64,000 nt of DNA from the NCBI GenBank assembly GCA_963383645.1, contig OY726572.1:69734856-69798855 (forward strand). Direction: 5' to 3'. Below are positions 1 to 11,148 of this stretch, piece after piece; the stretch's first letter is position 1, and every line of letters starts with the position of its first letter. This DNA is from Muscardinus avellanarius (taxonomy: Eukaryota > Chordata > Mammalia > Rodentia > Gliridae). The notes under the pieces are model-generated. The model saw nothing but the letters and a program-made list of their open reading frames with translations. It did not search any database and was not told where the DNA came from. The translations under genes were made by a program, and so were the position numbers.

Positions 1-850
1 ATCTTTAGAAATATTCTTTACTTTGGATAGATTGAGGATGCTAAATAATTGGGCAGATCCATTTTACAGTCCACAAACAATTGGTAAGGTGGTCAGCTGC
101 CAGTCGTAGCCAAGAATGTGGTGTCTTGTGTGAGCACAGTGGTCCGTCAGCCCAGGATGTTCTTCCTCCTTGATCTCTTCCTGACTGGCTCCTGCTCATG
201 TTTACAACTTGGCCATCACATCCTTGTGGCTGGGCTAGGTGCCCACCTCCACTGCTCTGAAAATCTCTAGCCCTGTGCTGACCACATTTCAGTTTATTTT
301 TTTTTTCTTGCCTTTGTGTCTCCTCTCTTCCTTCCTCAGTGCCTAGGATGTAGTAGAGACCGAATTAAAATTCAATCAAATAAGTGAACATGCGAATTTC
401 TTGGCACATTGCAGGGGATCCATAATGGCTATTGAATGGAAATTTATGCAGCAGGAGAAAGACATATATGGTATGCATGTATCCTTCCCTGTATGAACAC
501 CTGTGAGAATACTATGTGAGAATAATCAAAGTGTTTTTTTTATCATACAGATGATAGGAGTGGTCTCACTTGTCCTTCATTTTCAGAATCTCTTATCTCT
601 CTTTATTAAGCCCTTAAATAAAATCTCAGTATTTGTTGACTGTCTAACTTCTACATTGACCATATGTTGGGAGCCATACAGGATTCAGTCTTTCTACACA
701 ATACACCCTCCAATTCTTCCTCTGAACAAGTTGTTCTACCTTCTCTTCCCCTCCCTACATCTCAGAGAAGACACAGTCTATTTACCCGAGGTCATCAACT
801 TTTCATCAGTTAGGGTTTTGTTCCAGAATATTACCTATTTCTAAATAAAA
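1..850. other. No recognised feature
   Basis: AT-rich mammalian non-coding sequence with a short T run near 298-307. A 113-codon frame at 503-844 has no recognisable motif and is judged a chance frame. Confidence 0.6.
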
Positions 851-913
851 GGGGCTGGGGTATAGTTCAGAGCAAGAATGTCCCTTGGGTTCAAACTTTA
901 GTACAAAAAAAAA
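851..913 (+). repeat. ID-like SINE fragment
   Basis: The sequence starts GGGGCTGGGGTATAG and ends in a short A run after a CCCTTGGGTTCAAAC-like B-box. This is the ID-type (tRNA-derived) half seen at the 3' end of the dimeric SINEs elsewhere in the window. The 7SL-like half is absent. Confidence 0.55.
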
Positions 914-3206
914 GAATGAAAGATTTACCATTTCATCCTTAGCTTGAGGCTGTGGTCAAGTGTGGACAGAAGCTGCGTGAGGGTTGGTTACATCTCTAAC
1001 TACTGTTTTTTTTTTTTTTTTTTTTTTCTGTAGGGCTTCTTCAGGCTTGCTTTTGGGAATTCACTCTTGAGTGTGCTGGTGTGCGAGAGAGACACATATA
1101 CACACAGCTGTAGCCATTCTCTGGGCCACAGGATGATGCCACCAAGACAGACTCTGGGGACATTCACATTCTGGGATTTGGAACTGAAGCCTGGGTGGGA
1201 GGGGTGTGGTGTTTAGAAGGTTGAGAGGCTATGAGAGGCTCAGATGTTTAGAAGTTTGACTGGGGCGGTATTGATAGGGTCACATTCATTGCAGAGGCAG
1301 AGTAAGAAAAATAGAGAGAAATTTAGGATGCAGCGTCTAAGATTTTAACCACTGTAAGATAAAGTGCAATGATTGAGTGTCAGGGTTTTAGTAGAAACCT
1401 TATAATGGGGAGAAATTCACATTTAGAGTATCTCTAACATTATTTGAGTCCTTGCTGTCAGTGGGGTATTGACTAACCCTCTCAGCTCAGCAAGGTAGAA
1501 AAATGTAATTGGCCATAATCTGAGAGAGCATTGGATTTTCATCTCATGCAGTGTGGCCTTGATATTAATTTAATTAATCTTGTCTTCCGATCAAGTTTGA
1601 AGTTTTTGTGAGCAATTCTGGAGATGCATCTCCTATGGGGCTGAGGCAGTCATCTTATTGGGGTTGGTGGGTGATCTAGAAACCCCTATTGTCACAAAAA
1701 TTGTGTTTAAAAAGTGGCACATCTACACCAAAGAAAAAGTTAGTAGTTACATTAAAAGGCAATTGCACCAAGGACATTGGTAAGAACAGTGAAAATGGAG
1801 CTTTTGCCCATCTGTGAAGTATGACTTTTCATTTAGATTAAATAATTAATTTCAGTCATTTTGAGTTCTAATTTTTCTTGTGTATGTACAAAAGGTCAAG
1901 TAATAGCTATTAATATGTTGGCTCAGTTAGCCGAAGAAGAACTTGGCAAATAGCTAAATGATTCTAAATTTATATCAGTGTCATCAGATTTCTCAACTAG
2001 AGAATCAGTTCATTTCAATGATGGTTCCATTCTTTTTTAATCCAGTTAATTCATGGATTCAAAGTTTTGGAAGGTGAAGTGGCTGACATCATTGTGAATG
2101 TTATCATAAATTCATTTCAAAATTTCAACAATGAAGATAAATGGGTTCATTATTTGCTACTAATATGAATACATTGTGGTAAAAATAACATTTTTTTTTT
2201 GCTAAATTAAGAAGCCAATGGAATAGCAATTACTTAAATTGGTCATATACATAATTTGCAACTGTGCCTAAACAAGCTGAAACATTTTATCAACTGAAAT
2301 AGAAGCTATAATTGTTAAAATTTATAAAATATTTTATAGGTAAAGGATATTGATATACTTTATCTTTGGTGATCAATATTTTGTGTGACTAATAAAGATG
2401 TCTTCTTCAGTAAGATTTTAGAAGTGTTTGAGAAATAGTTTTGTGAATTAACACAGTAATAGTATTAATTTTGTGTGTGTGTGTGCAAATGAGTCCTCTA
2501 CATTTTGGTTGTTTGTTTAAAAATAGTTGAAAATCTTTTATCAAAATATTTATAGTGAAGTATTCTAAAATTTTGACTTCTGAAACTCTATCAAGTTGCA
2601 ATTTTTAATACAATTATGACAAAAAGGTATTGAAATTTATCCTTGTAAAAGTAAAAGAGGTGAATAAAGTAAACAATGAAAGCCCCTAATTTTAAATTCT
2701 TGAATTACTTGTAGGACTATTGACTAACAAGAAAAATCTTCCAATAGATTTCTTATTTTTGTTTTTTACTAAATAAGGTATATTCTTGATTGGAATGCAG
2801 TGATTTGAAATTGAGAAGAATCACAGTTTTGCAGTATTTTGAATGTGGCAAAAGATTGAAAAGAAACATAGGACAATCTACCTATGAAAACAATTTCATT
2901 TTGTCTCTTGGATCTAGTCCTTGTGTCTTTGTGCTGCATTCTTGATTTTTTTAAATTAACTTTCCACTTCACAGATTCTCTCTTCGGTATGTCTAATATC
3001 CTGTTTGAGATTTACTTTCAACTGTTATTATTTTTCATTTTTATCATTTCAGCTTGCTTATTTCCTAACAATGTGGCCTAAATACTCATGTGAAACCCTT
3101 TTCTGGTCCACATTCTCTGGAGAGATTCTTTTGTTCCTATAGACAGCAAGGTTGATGATGGACAAGTTTCCTTGTTGTCTTTGGTAAGCCAGGCATTTAT
3201 TTTGGG
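914..3206. other. AT-rich intergenic sequence
   Basis: No gene or clear repeat was recognised. There are homopolymer T runs (about 1004-1027) and a short TG run near 2474. Several frames of 60-70 codons are of chance size. Confidence 0.55.
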
Positions 3207-3379
3207 TTCCTCCTCCTCCTCCTCTTCTTCTTCCTCTTCCTCTTCCTCTTCTTCTTCCTCTTCCTCTTCCTCCTCCTTCTCCTTCTCCTCCTCCTCCTCC
3301 TCCTCCTCCTCCTTCTCCTTCTCCTTCTCCTTCTCCTTCTCCTTCTCCTTCTCCTTCTCCTCCTTCTTCTTCTTCTTTT
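3207..3379. repeat. Polypyrimidine (TCC/TTC) microsatellite
   Basis: About 170 bp of nearly pure pyrimidine on the plus strand, moving from TCC units to TTCTCC units and ending in TTC. It produces spurious poly-Ser frames on + and poly-Gly/Glu frames on -. Mirror-symmetric homopurine/homopyrimidine tracts of this kind can form triplex DNA. Confidence 0.95.
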
Positions 3380-3659
3380 AATTGAGGCATAGCCATTTGG
3401 TTCCCAACTTTAAGAGGCTGTATCCTACTTGACAATCCACAATAAGCAAATCCTAGACTTGTGCAAGTTTGAGGTCAAATACCCTCAAGTAAAAGGCCAA
3501 CTTCACTGTTCTAAGATTCAGAATTCCCATCTTCATTTAAATTTTGACTCAGCACACCCTACTTTCTTGGAAGATAATGGATGCATTTGAGGAGAAATTT
3601 TTAGTGTGGGGCATCAGCTTTTTATTTTTTTATTTTTATTTTTATTTTTTGTCACTTCT

Positions 3660-4080
3660 TTTATTTTTTATTGATGAATTGTATTCATACATCACATTGG
3701 AGTAAAAAAAACTTGTGTGGACATACATGTACATATCGCCAATTTAGCCCCTACCCAATTCCCACCTCATTCTCTCCCCATTCCTCCTTCCCATGGTTGG
3801 CTTAGTGCTTAAGTACATTGTGTGCTTTAGAGATTTTCCTTCTCCCCCCACCCATCAAATCATTTAGGTTGTCTTGTTTGCTCCTCTATAGGATTTCTTT
3901 TGTTGTTGTTGTTTTGTTTTGATTTTTTAAAATTTATTTTTATTGGTGCATTGTAATCATACATCACATTGGAATACAAGACTTGAGAGGATATGCAAGC
4001 ATACATCATCCAATTAGCCCTCATCCAGTCCCCATCCCATTCCCTCCCCCTCCCTAGATCCCATGCTTGTTTGGTGATTA
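3660..4080 (-). repeat. Two tandem L1-like 3' tails
   Basis: Two related segments lie head to tail on the minus strand (about 4080-3936 and 3890-3660). Both contain a G-rich stretch and then CCAATGTGATGTATGA, a TACAAT segment and AATAAAAA. They are separated by an A-rich (CAA)n spacer (complement of 3899-3930). The same TATAATGCACCAATAAAA-type ending appears in the L1-like 3' fragments at 14390-14555 and 27350-27790. The arrangement could come from read-through of a first polyadenylation site or from dimerisation. Confidence 0.6.
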
Positions 4081-4302
4081 ACTTTGATATATTTGTTTAT
4101 GTACCTCCTGCGTTTTAAAGAGGCTCCATCCTCCCCTATTCCATACCCTCTGATTGGTCACCTTAATTGCTTCACTATAGGGCCCTTTCTATAGCTCGAC
4201 CTCTTCCTGTTGCCCCTTTCCTCCTAGTTTATGCTGATTAGGGGAAGCATCTGGTTTTTATTTTTTGCGATATTTCTCTGTGCATGCTGCGTTGCAAGTA
4301 CC

Positions 4303-4749
4303 GATCCCACTCTTGATGGCCCCAGTAGTGGCCTGGATATCTGGTGGACTGATCCAGACCTCGCTGGCTCAAGCAGTGGCCTTGCCTCATGGGAGGCCCT
4401 GATTCTGGTCTCACTGGCCCTGACACCAGCCGCCTAACCCCTCGGCTGGCTCCGATCCCGGCCTGGGTGGCCTCAGCACCGGCCTAGCTTCAAGGCAGGC
4501 TCCGATCCTGGCCTCGGAGGCCTCAGTAGTGGCCTTGCCCCACGGCAGGCTCCAATGTCGGCCGCTGGCCCTGGCACCAGCCTAACCCCTCGGCAGGCTC
4601 TGATCCCGGCCTAGGAGGCCCCAGCACCGGCCTTGCCTCACGGCAGGCTCTGATGCTGGCCGCTGGCCCTGCCACCGGCCTAACCCCTCGGCAGGCTCCG
4701 ATCCCGGCCTCAGAGGCCCCAGCACTGGCCTTGCCTCATGGCAGGCTCC
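4303..4749. repeat. GC-rich minisatellite/VNTR, nine units of about 50 bp
   Basis: Units start with GAT at 4303, 4351, 4401, 4454, 4504, (AAT) 4554, 4602, 4652 and 4700, giving lengths of 48, 50, 53, 50, 50, 48, 50, 48 and 50 bp. Two unit types are visible. One contains CCTAACCCCTCGG (units at 4401, 4554 and 4652) and the other contains CCTTGCC followed by a CACGG- or CATGG-like end. The last four units alternate 48/50, making a 98-bp higher-order repeat. The repeat ends one base before the right target duplication. Confidence 0.9.
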
Positions 4750-4772
4750 TGGCATCAGCTTTTTAAAAGTTA

Positions 4773-4774
<2 letters not shown>

Positions 4775-4819
<45 letters not shown>
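4775..4819. repeat. (TG)n microsatellite
   Basis: Uninterrupted TG dinucleotide run directly upstream of a SINE. Confidence 0.97.
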
Positions 4820-4820
<1 letters not shown>

Positions 4821-5014
4821 ACAAGGGATTGAACTCAGGGCATTCTACCTCTGAGCCCCAGTCCCAGCCCAATTTTTTTATTTTTTAATTTGAAACAAGG
4901 TCTTACTGAGTTGCAGAGGGCCTCACAAGTTGCTGAGACTGGCTGTGAACCTGCGATCCTCCTGTCTCTGCCTCCCAAATCCTGGGATTGCAAGTGTGTG
5001 CCACCACACTCAGC
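4820..5014 (-). mobile_element. Dimeric SINE (B1-dID type)
   Basis: Read on the plus strand it goes from the complement of the ID half (GGGATTGAACTCAGGGC), through a T-rich linker and AAACAAGGTCTTACTGAG, to GCCTCCCAAATCCTGGGATT and the end of the 7SL-like half. Divergence from the young copies suggests an older copy. Confidence 0.85.
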
Positions 5015-8000
5015 TTAAAGTTAGTTTCAAGAAATACATTCTGTCATCAGGAGATGGTTGCATCTTCTAATACTCTGAATCTCTGTGACACCTGACGAGG
5101 CACAAGAGAGCTCTTGGTGGTGACCAGCCGATGGACATGCTGACCCCTTCCTTCTATTAAGCAAGCAACAGGCAGAGATACTGGCTTCTGAGTTTGCTTC
5201 CTCCACATAATGATGAAGAAATGGAGACAGAAGGTTGATGAGAAAGGACAAGACCTTGTGGACTTCCGCTGGTGAAGTGCTCAGAGAAAAATAATAAATA
5301 AGAATATTCTTTGAAAAGAATATATGAGAGGTGCTGGGATCAGAGCTGCCAGGCATCGAGCAAGAGCTCAAAGAAGTAAACCATCCAGAAAGTAAACCAT
5401 CTTCCAACTTGTGTTTATAGACCACCCTGTGCCTGTCCTGTAGCTGACTTAGGGCTTCCCTCGCTGGACCCTCAGGCAGTGAGTGGAGCCCCTGCTGCCC
5501 GGTCATGTTACCACTCCCCCCTCCCATGGGGCTCCCAGCACAGGACATTCCTCTCTCCCACTCCCTGTTGCTTTTATGTCCTGCTTTCTCAGCTCCTTAA
5601 TCTCTCTTAAAGTGACATCTCAGAATCTCAGCTTTCTCCTTCTGAAATTTGATAATATTTACTGGGCAGTGATGGCTGAATGAGATAGCATACGTAAAAG
5701 GAAAGAGACAAGTCTGGCACATAATGGGTACACCACACATGTTCACGTTCTCTGTTCTGTCTCTGTAGCTCACGTGTCCCAGGGCTGTGAGGTCTCCTCC
5801 CAGAGACTCAGTGACCAGCCTGCGCAGGGCACCAGACACTTAAACCATCAGTGCGACCGGATCCAGGGCCAGGCGCCCAAAGATACTCAAAGCAGCAAAA
5901 GACCAACGAGACAGTGGCGTCAGCTTAATAGCTGCTGTCAAGGATGGTAGTACTCAATTTACAACTTAAATAGTATTTCATGGGAAAAATAAATGAAAGC
6001 AGTATTATTCATCCCCACAGTCTCCATGCACTCATCCCAGTGAAACATTTACATATGATAATTGCCGAAACCTGGTGTCCTGTCTGCTAAGGGAAGCGCC
6101 AATATCCAGCCAGCTGCACACTGGAAATGACCACCTCCTTCCAGGAACCCCAAACCCAACTTCCTCACAAAGGAGGATCCAGATGCACCCTGTCCTGCTC
6201 TCCACCCTGCCGCTCTCCAGGGGTGGCATTGTCAAAGGAAGAGGCACATGGGTGTGTGAATGTCAGGTTTGCATGGGAGAAGAAAAAAAAATGTCTCTAA
6301 GCAAGAAGGATGTGGGGAGGCAGGGCTGGGGGGACCTGCACCTGCGGAGAGTGGCCAGGCGCAGCCTGTGGCAGGGAAGACCTCTCGACCTCCATCCTAC
6401 TTCCGTGCTGTGGGTGTTCCCCCCAGAGATGTTGGTCTGATCTTCAGGGACTTGGCTTTCACTTCTTTATCCTTCTCAGCCCACAGCAGGGGATACACAT
6501 GCTAACACATGCTTACTAATGCCGTGTGACAACGAGAACAGAGCTCATTAGACGAGCCACCCGAAAAGAACGGAGTTCTAGTCCTCCACTTGTCTATATC
6601 CCTATGAGCTCTCGGCAAATCCCTTCCTCTCTGAGCCCTGGCTTCCTGTTGGTGAATTGTTTCTGCGAGGTCCATGTGTAAGTCCTACGGTGTGTCTAGG
6701 GCCTGAAGGTGGAATTGGGCCTTCAGCAAGGCTGGGCACGTCCCTGATCCCTGTCCCATTGTATCACAGTCTTAGGCAAGGTCCCTTGAAGCATCCTCAC
6801 TCCCACCGGAAGCCGACACATTCACAATAGGTGCTTTAACTCTCCACCTTCTGTGATTATCCTGAGAACAAAATCAAGGACTTGTGACAATCATATGAGG
6901 CATTGTTAGGATTCTCAGCAGATATTCAGGCACTGAAAAGACAGGAAGAAAGTCAAACGGTGATGCTGTGCTATGCCACGTGCTTTAGAAAGACCACAGG
7001 CCCCTGGAGGTGGACGAGGGTGGAATGGGGCACCTGGAAGACTCCTGGAGGATCTGTGGTGTTCACGCCTGGCTTAGGCCTGGCCCTCAACGGGATGAGG
7101 ATATTCTCACCATCGTTTTATACGGTCCCTTAGCCTGGACTTCAAGTTGGATGGGCCAATGGTAACTCACTATCCTAGAAGCGGCTTGAAGCAGGGGTTG
7201 GTTGGCGTGTCTGCTCCTCACATGTTGATGGGACCAGGGACTTCAGGGACTAGGAAGGCTCTTAGGATGGGCGAGGGGACTAGACACAGCAGGACTGTGA
7301 AGCTCAGGGAAGCACAGGCACTCCAGGTCAAGCTTGAGGCCAAGCTGTGCTTAAAGTTAAGGTGGTTTTAGAATTTTCTGGAAGGGCAAAGAGAAAAAAT
7401 CAGGTTGAGGGGACTGAGAGGGTTGTCTTGAAGCTGCTTTTGCGTGGTACTTATTGAAAAAAGCACCCATTGTCTACCAGAAAGTGGTAGGGAGGAGCTA
7501 CCATGGATGGGAAGGAATGAAAGCCACCTTTTGGCACTACCACAGCCCGACACCCCGAGGCTCCCTTGCTCTTCTCCATCTAGATGTGACCCAGACTTTC
7601 TTAGGTAAAGGGGGAAGGATGCAAGTGCCTGTGGGTCCACATGGCAACGAGTCCCCCTCTGCACAAGCCTGCTCAGCCCTGGCTCGGCCACCGTCCCATG
7701 AAGGAGAGAGAAGGGGTGGAGTCCGGGCCTTTCGTGGCCATGAATGTTGACTTCAGAGAGATGCTGCTGGCACCCCCATTTCATGCCCAGGTATAGACAA
7801 CTAGAAAAATAATTTTTAGCAACAAACTCATTAGCACCATCCTTCGTGACCACACAAAGCAATATGCAAGGCCAACAAAATTCATTAAAATGGGATTTTA
7901 CTTATAATAATAAAAGCACGCAGAAAAGACAATGATTTATGCCCAGCTTTAAAATGTCCTCCGACGGGATTCGGGAAAGGATTTTTTTTTCTCCCATTGT

Positions 8001-8599
8001 GTCTTGAAGGGCTCTGACCTTCCGGTGGCCCTTTTTTGTGTCTTGGAGACAGGTGTCACCAACAGATTAAAGATACTTGTTTGAACAGCTTCAGTGGCTT
8101 TGTTTCTGTTTCATGGCTACCCATCTTGCTTTGAGGCCTAGCAGCTCAATGTTTCTCTCTTCTGACTATTTACTCTGAGTGGTGGCAAGTTCCCTGGTGA
8201 CGGTGACAGAGCTGGCTAAGAGCCACACCAGCAGCCACTGTCTTGAAAGAGGCCAGATGTCTCATATTCCCAGTGACTCTTGGAATCCCCCGTGGCCCTG
8301 TCGCTGGAATGAAGCAGGACAGTTTGACTCAACAGACTGGATTTGGCTTTCTTAACATGGTGGGCTCAGTGTACAGCAATGCTTTCCTGATGTCAAGTAA
8401 TTGTGCAGAAAATTGCTTCTCCATCCTTAAGTCTTTTTTCTTCCATCACCCTCCCCCCACCTCTCTAGGGTTCCATTTGTCTTGTAGGGCAGGGAATGAT
8501 GTAGCCTGAGAGATGGGATGGGGCCCAGGCAGGGGATGAAGGAATCCAATAAAACACCTGGAATATTGAGGATTTTCTTTTTTTCACATTCTAAGTCAT
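5015..8599. other. Mostly unique sequence, no gene recognised
   Basis: Moderate GC content. Frames of 164-173 codons (5027-5548 - and 7368-7862 -) show no domain, and overlapping frames exist on the other strand, so they are judged chance. A possible MIR fragment at 6565-6655 is listed separately. Confidence 0.5.
6565..6655 (+). repeat. MIR fragment (probable)
   Basis: The order AGTTCTAGTCCT, a TATGAGCTCTCGGCAAATC segment and CTCTCTGAGCCCTGGCTTCC follows the MIR core (variable region, 'ctgtgtgaccttgggcaag', 'cctctctgagcctcagtttcc'). Strongly diverged. Confidence 0.5.
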
Positions 8600-8706
8600 A
8601 AAAATATGGAACACTTCATGAATTTGCATGTCATCCTTGGGCAGGGGCCATGCTAATCTTCTCTCTATTGTTCTAATTTTAGTATTTGTGCTGTTGGAGC
8701 TAGCAT
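8600..8706 (-). pseudogene. U6 snRNA pseudogene
   Basis: The reverse complement matches U6 snRNA over its full length of about 107 nt, including the central GAAGATTAGCATGGCCCCTG segment and the 3' CCATATTTTT end. By hand I count about 13 differences. One changes the ACAGAGA box, which base-pairs with the 5' splice site, to AGAGAGA. That change and the overall divergence mark it as a retrotransposed pseudogene, not a working gene. Confidence 0.92.
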
Positions 8707-9050
8707 GAGGATCTGATTTCTTACCTGCATCAATATGCCTTGGCTGTCAGATCTCATCCATGTGCAAATGTTTACTCCTGAGTATCCGCAGCCATCCTCT
8801 CCCGCCCCGAGGAGGCAGTGCCTCCCTCAGATTCACTGATCATGATATTTTTATACCAAACATCCTGTTCACCATTCTCTGAGATGAGTTATCTAGAGCA
8901 CAGCCAGCTGGTAGCCCACTCCAAACCTGGTGCTCCTCTTCTTTCTCAGTAATAAATTCTCATATGAGATAGGTTAAGTTCTGGCCAAAGAGATAGAAAT
9001 AGAAGGTTGTGTGAGAATTTGAGGAGAAGCATCTTTTCCCTTTCATTTAT

Positions 9051-9268
9051 TTTTTTTTTTTTGTGTGTGTGTGTGGTACTGAGGGTGGAACCTAGGGTCT
9101 TTCTACCTCCGGGCTATACTCCCAGACCTATTTTATATTTTATTTGGAAACAGGGTCTCACTAAGTTGCTGAGAGCCTCACTAAGTCGCTGAGGCTGGCT
9201 TTGAACCTGTGCGATCCTCCTGTCTCAGCCTCCCAAGCGCGGGGATTACAAGCGTGCGCCACCACGCT
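9051..9268 (-). mobile_element. Dimeric SINE (B1-dID type)
   Basis: T-run then GGTACTGAGGGTGGAACC (ID half), TATTTTATTTGGAAACAGGG linker, GCCTCCCAAGCGCGGGGATT and GTGCGCCACCACG (7SL half). This is the long subtype, containing the CTCACTAAGTTGCTGAGAGC segment. Confidence 0.93.
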
Positions 9269-9419
9269 CCTTTCATCCATTTTGCTGCCTAAAGTGCAGA
9301 TGCCATGACTGGAACCTCCATAATCATTTTGCATCACAAGATGACCTGAGACTGGAAGCCACATGTGAGGGGCAACAGAAAGTTAAAAGGGGCCTGATTT
9401 CTGATGGTTTCATAGAGAT

Positions 9420-10199
9420 GCCACCCTGTCCTTTCTATGGCCACTGGTTTTCAGATAAACCTAGAATTTCCATGTCTCTGGCATATTTGGAATGCTGACC
9501 AATCTCCTTCTGGGACTATTTTACAAGATTGAATAAACTGTTGTGTATTTAAAACACAGCAGTCATGTCTTAGGTCTTGTTTACCCTCAGCTGATTGGAA
9601 TCCTAACTGACAACAGAATTTGGCACTTGTAAGTGGGTCTGATGAAGACAAGAACCTAAACTACGGCATTAGCTTTGGGAAAAGGAGAGGTAGATACTAA
9701 GGACTCTGCTATTGCAGGTTGGAAACTTAGTGACCCTTGTTATATAGTTAAAACATGGTCTACTGCACCCTGGAAGCCAGATCTCAAGCTGCTTAGCCCA
9801 AAGCATAATGACCAGTGGTATTTATGGGCTCATATATTGCTGTTTTTATAAAGTTCTATGATAGTGATGAATTCAGGCTAGATCTAGACAGGCTGCACAG
9901 AGGCAGGAGGGAATAGAGTTCTGCTCTGAGAGATTGTAATTTGGAACATGGCTGGGTTGCAAGAGTGAACCGCTCTTGTACTAATATATAATAATTTTAA
10001 GCAGTGGATGTACATCTGTACCCAGAGAAGGCAGGAAGACTGCTACTTTGCCCTACCAAGTTGGTGAGCAGTTTTAGCCTAGCTGCCAACTCCTATACCA
10101 CTCTTTTTTGGGGGACATTAGTTCCCTCTGTGGCCACTGAATTTCAGGCAAACTCAACATTTGCATGTCTCTGACATCTTTAGGATTTCAAACAACACA
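9420..10199. repeat. Two diverged copies of an unnamed repeat, probably LTR-derived
   Basis: The block at 9429-9500 (TATGGCCACTGGTTTTCAG, then AATTTCCATGTCTCTGGCAT) recurs at 10120-10195 (TGTGGCCACTGAATTTCAGG, then CATTTGCATGTCTCTGACAT). The first copy continues with AATAAACTGTTGTGTATT and GATTGGAATCCTAACTGAC, which resembles an LTR R-U5 end. The family is not identified. Confidence 0.4.
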
Positions 10200-10399
10200 T
10201 CCCAGGTCTTTAAAGAGCTTAACAGAAAGACCAGTTTTTCAAAAAGAACAGTTTATGTTAGTCCACCCCTACATGTTACTTAAAATTAGTATTTCTAAAA
10301 TAGAATTTCTATAAACAGAACTTCAGCCACTTAGGTAGAGTGGTCGCATATGGGGCCCCCTTCAATCCCCTTCCTTCTTCTAGGGCCAAGAGGGTTAGT

Positions 10400-10575
10400 G
10401 AATCTTTTTGAGTTTGTGGGCCACATGGCCTATACTGCAAACTCTTTTACTCCAACACCGTAGCGTTAAAGCACCCACAGGCAACATGCACATGCATGGA
10501 TGCTCCAGTAACACTGTATTCATACAATACATGGCCGGGCAGCTTTGGCTCACTGGCCACAATTAGCTGAACCTC
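10400..10575 (+). mobile_element. Non-autonomous hAT-type (MER) DNA transposon remnant
   Basis: Contains GTTTGTGGGCCACATGGCC, a GTAGCGTTAAAGC segment and a terminal 'ggcccgt.. cactggccac' region. These follow the common mammalian MER element with 'gctttgtgggccatatggtct' and 'gttgtagcgcgaaagcagcc'. A related copy in the opposite orientation lies at 25785-26092. The subfamily is not assigned. Confidence 0.55.
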
Positions 10576-11088
10576 GCACTAAACAAAGTATTACTATAGC
10601 CTTCTAACGGAAAGGGAGATGAGATTAACATTTGCTTAAGTATTCAATGTGGGATGCTTGGCAAATAGGGTTGCCTGGGATTGTGGGACACTCTTCATGC
10701 TTTTTATTTTCTGTAAGTTGCTCCGTCACCCAGGTATTATTATTCAGAGTTTAGCCCTAATGAAACTGAGGCAAAAAGCAATTAGGTCATTTGTATAGGG
10801 GCCCATTGCTGGTGAAGGAGGTGTCTGAATGAGCCCATCAGGCTGGGGTCTGGGATCAGGTGGGACTGTAATTCAGGTTGTCTGACATTAGCATCTGTCA
10901 TTTTTCTACTAAAATAAGAGCAGCAAAGGAGATTCCCTGTTGCCAGTTTCCCTGCAGCAGCCACAAGTGTATATTATGGCTCTGCTTGTCCTATGGGCCT
11001 CAGGTCCTTTCCTCCTGACTCAGGACAAGGGAGAATTTTTTCTCCAATAAGCCACATTGGGCCCCTCCAAAGAGAACCATGCCGCGTG

Positions 11089-11148
11089 GGAAACGGAATA
11101 CTTGAGAGCTTTCTTTTCCTCATGTATAAACAAGTAAATCATCAGTGC
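11089..11148 (+). repeat. 60-bp locally duplicated block, copy 1
   Basis: Shares GAATACTTGAGAGCTTT and CTCATGTATAAACAAGTAAA followed by TCATCAGTG with 12201-12260, with a handful of mismatches. Not recognised as a known repeat. Confidence 0.75.

Larger units (their letters stand above)
3610..4765 (-). mobile_element. SVA-like composite retroelement with VNTR and target duplication
   Basis: A block of about 1.13 kb is flanked by the 15-bp direct repeat GGCATCAGCTTTTTA at 3610-3624 and 4751-4765. Read on the minus strand it begins with a GC-rich tandem repeat (4749-4303). A linker follows, then two related L1-like 3' tails, each with an AATAAA (complement of 3939-3944 and 3667-3672), and finally an A-rich tail (complement of 3625-3671). 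The insertion point on the plus strand reads TTTTT/AAAAG, which matches the known L1 endonuclease preference. Together the duplication, the A-tail and this site indicate L1-mediated retrotransposition. No ORF of L1 or any other protein is present. Alternatives are a 5'-truncated L1 whose 3' UTR carries the VNTR, or an internally deleted L1 retaining a monomeric 5' UTR. Confidence 0.75.

Noticed and set aside
3058..3435. 125-codon minus-strand frame rich in Gly and Glu
   Set aside because: It is the read-out of the TCC/TTC microsatellite. No non-repetitive domain is present.
5027..5548. 173-codon minus-strand frame
   Set aside because: No recognisable motif or family and no supporting context. 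Consistent with chance in a 64-kb window.
7368..7862. 164-codon minus-strand frame
   Set aside because: Overlapped by a 98-codon frame on the other strand and without any known domain.
8600..8706. Functional U6 snRNA gene
   Set aside because: About 13 substitutions, including one in the ACAGAGA box.
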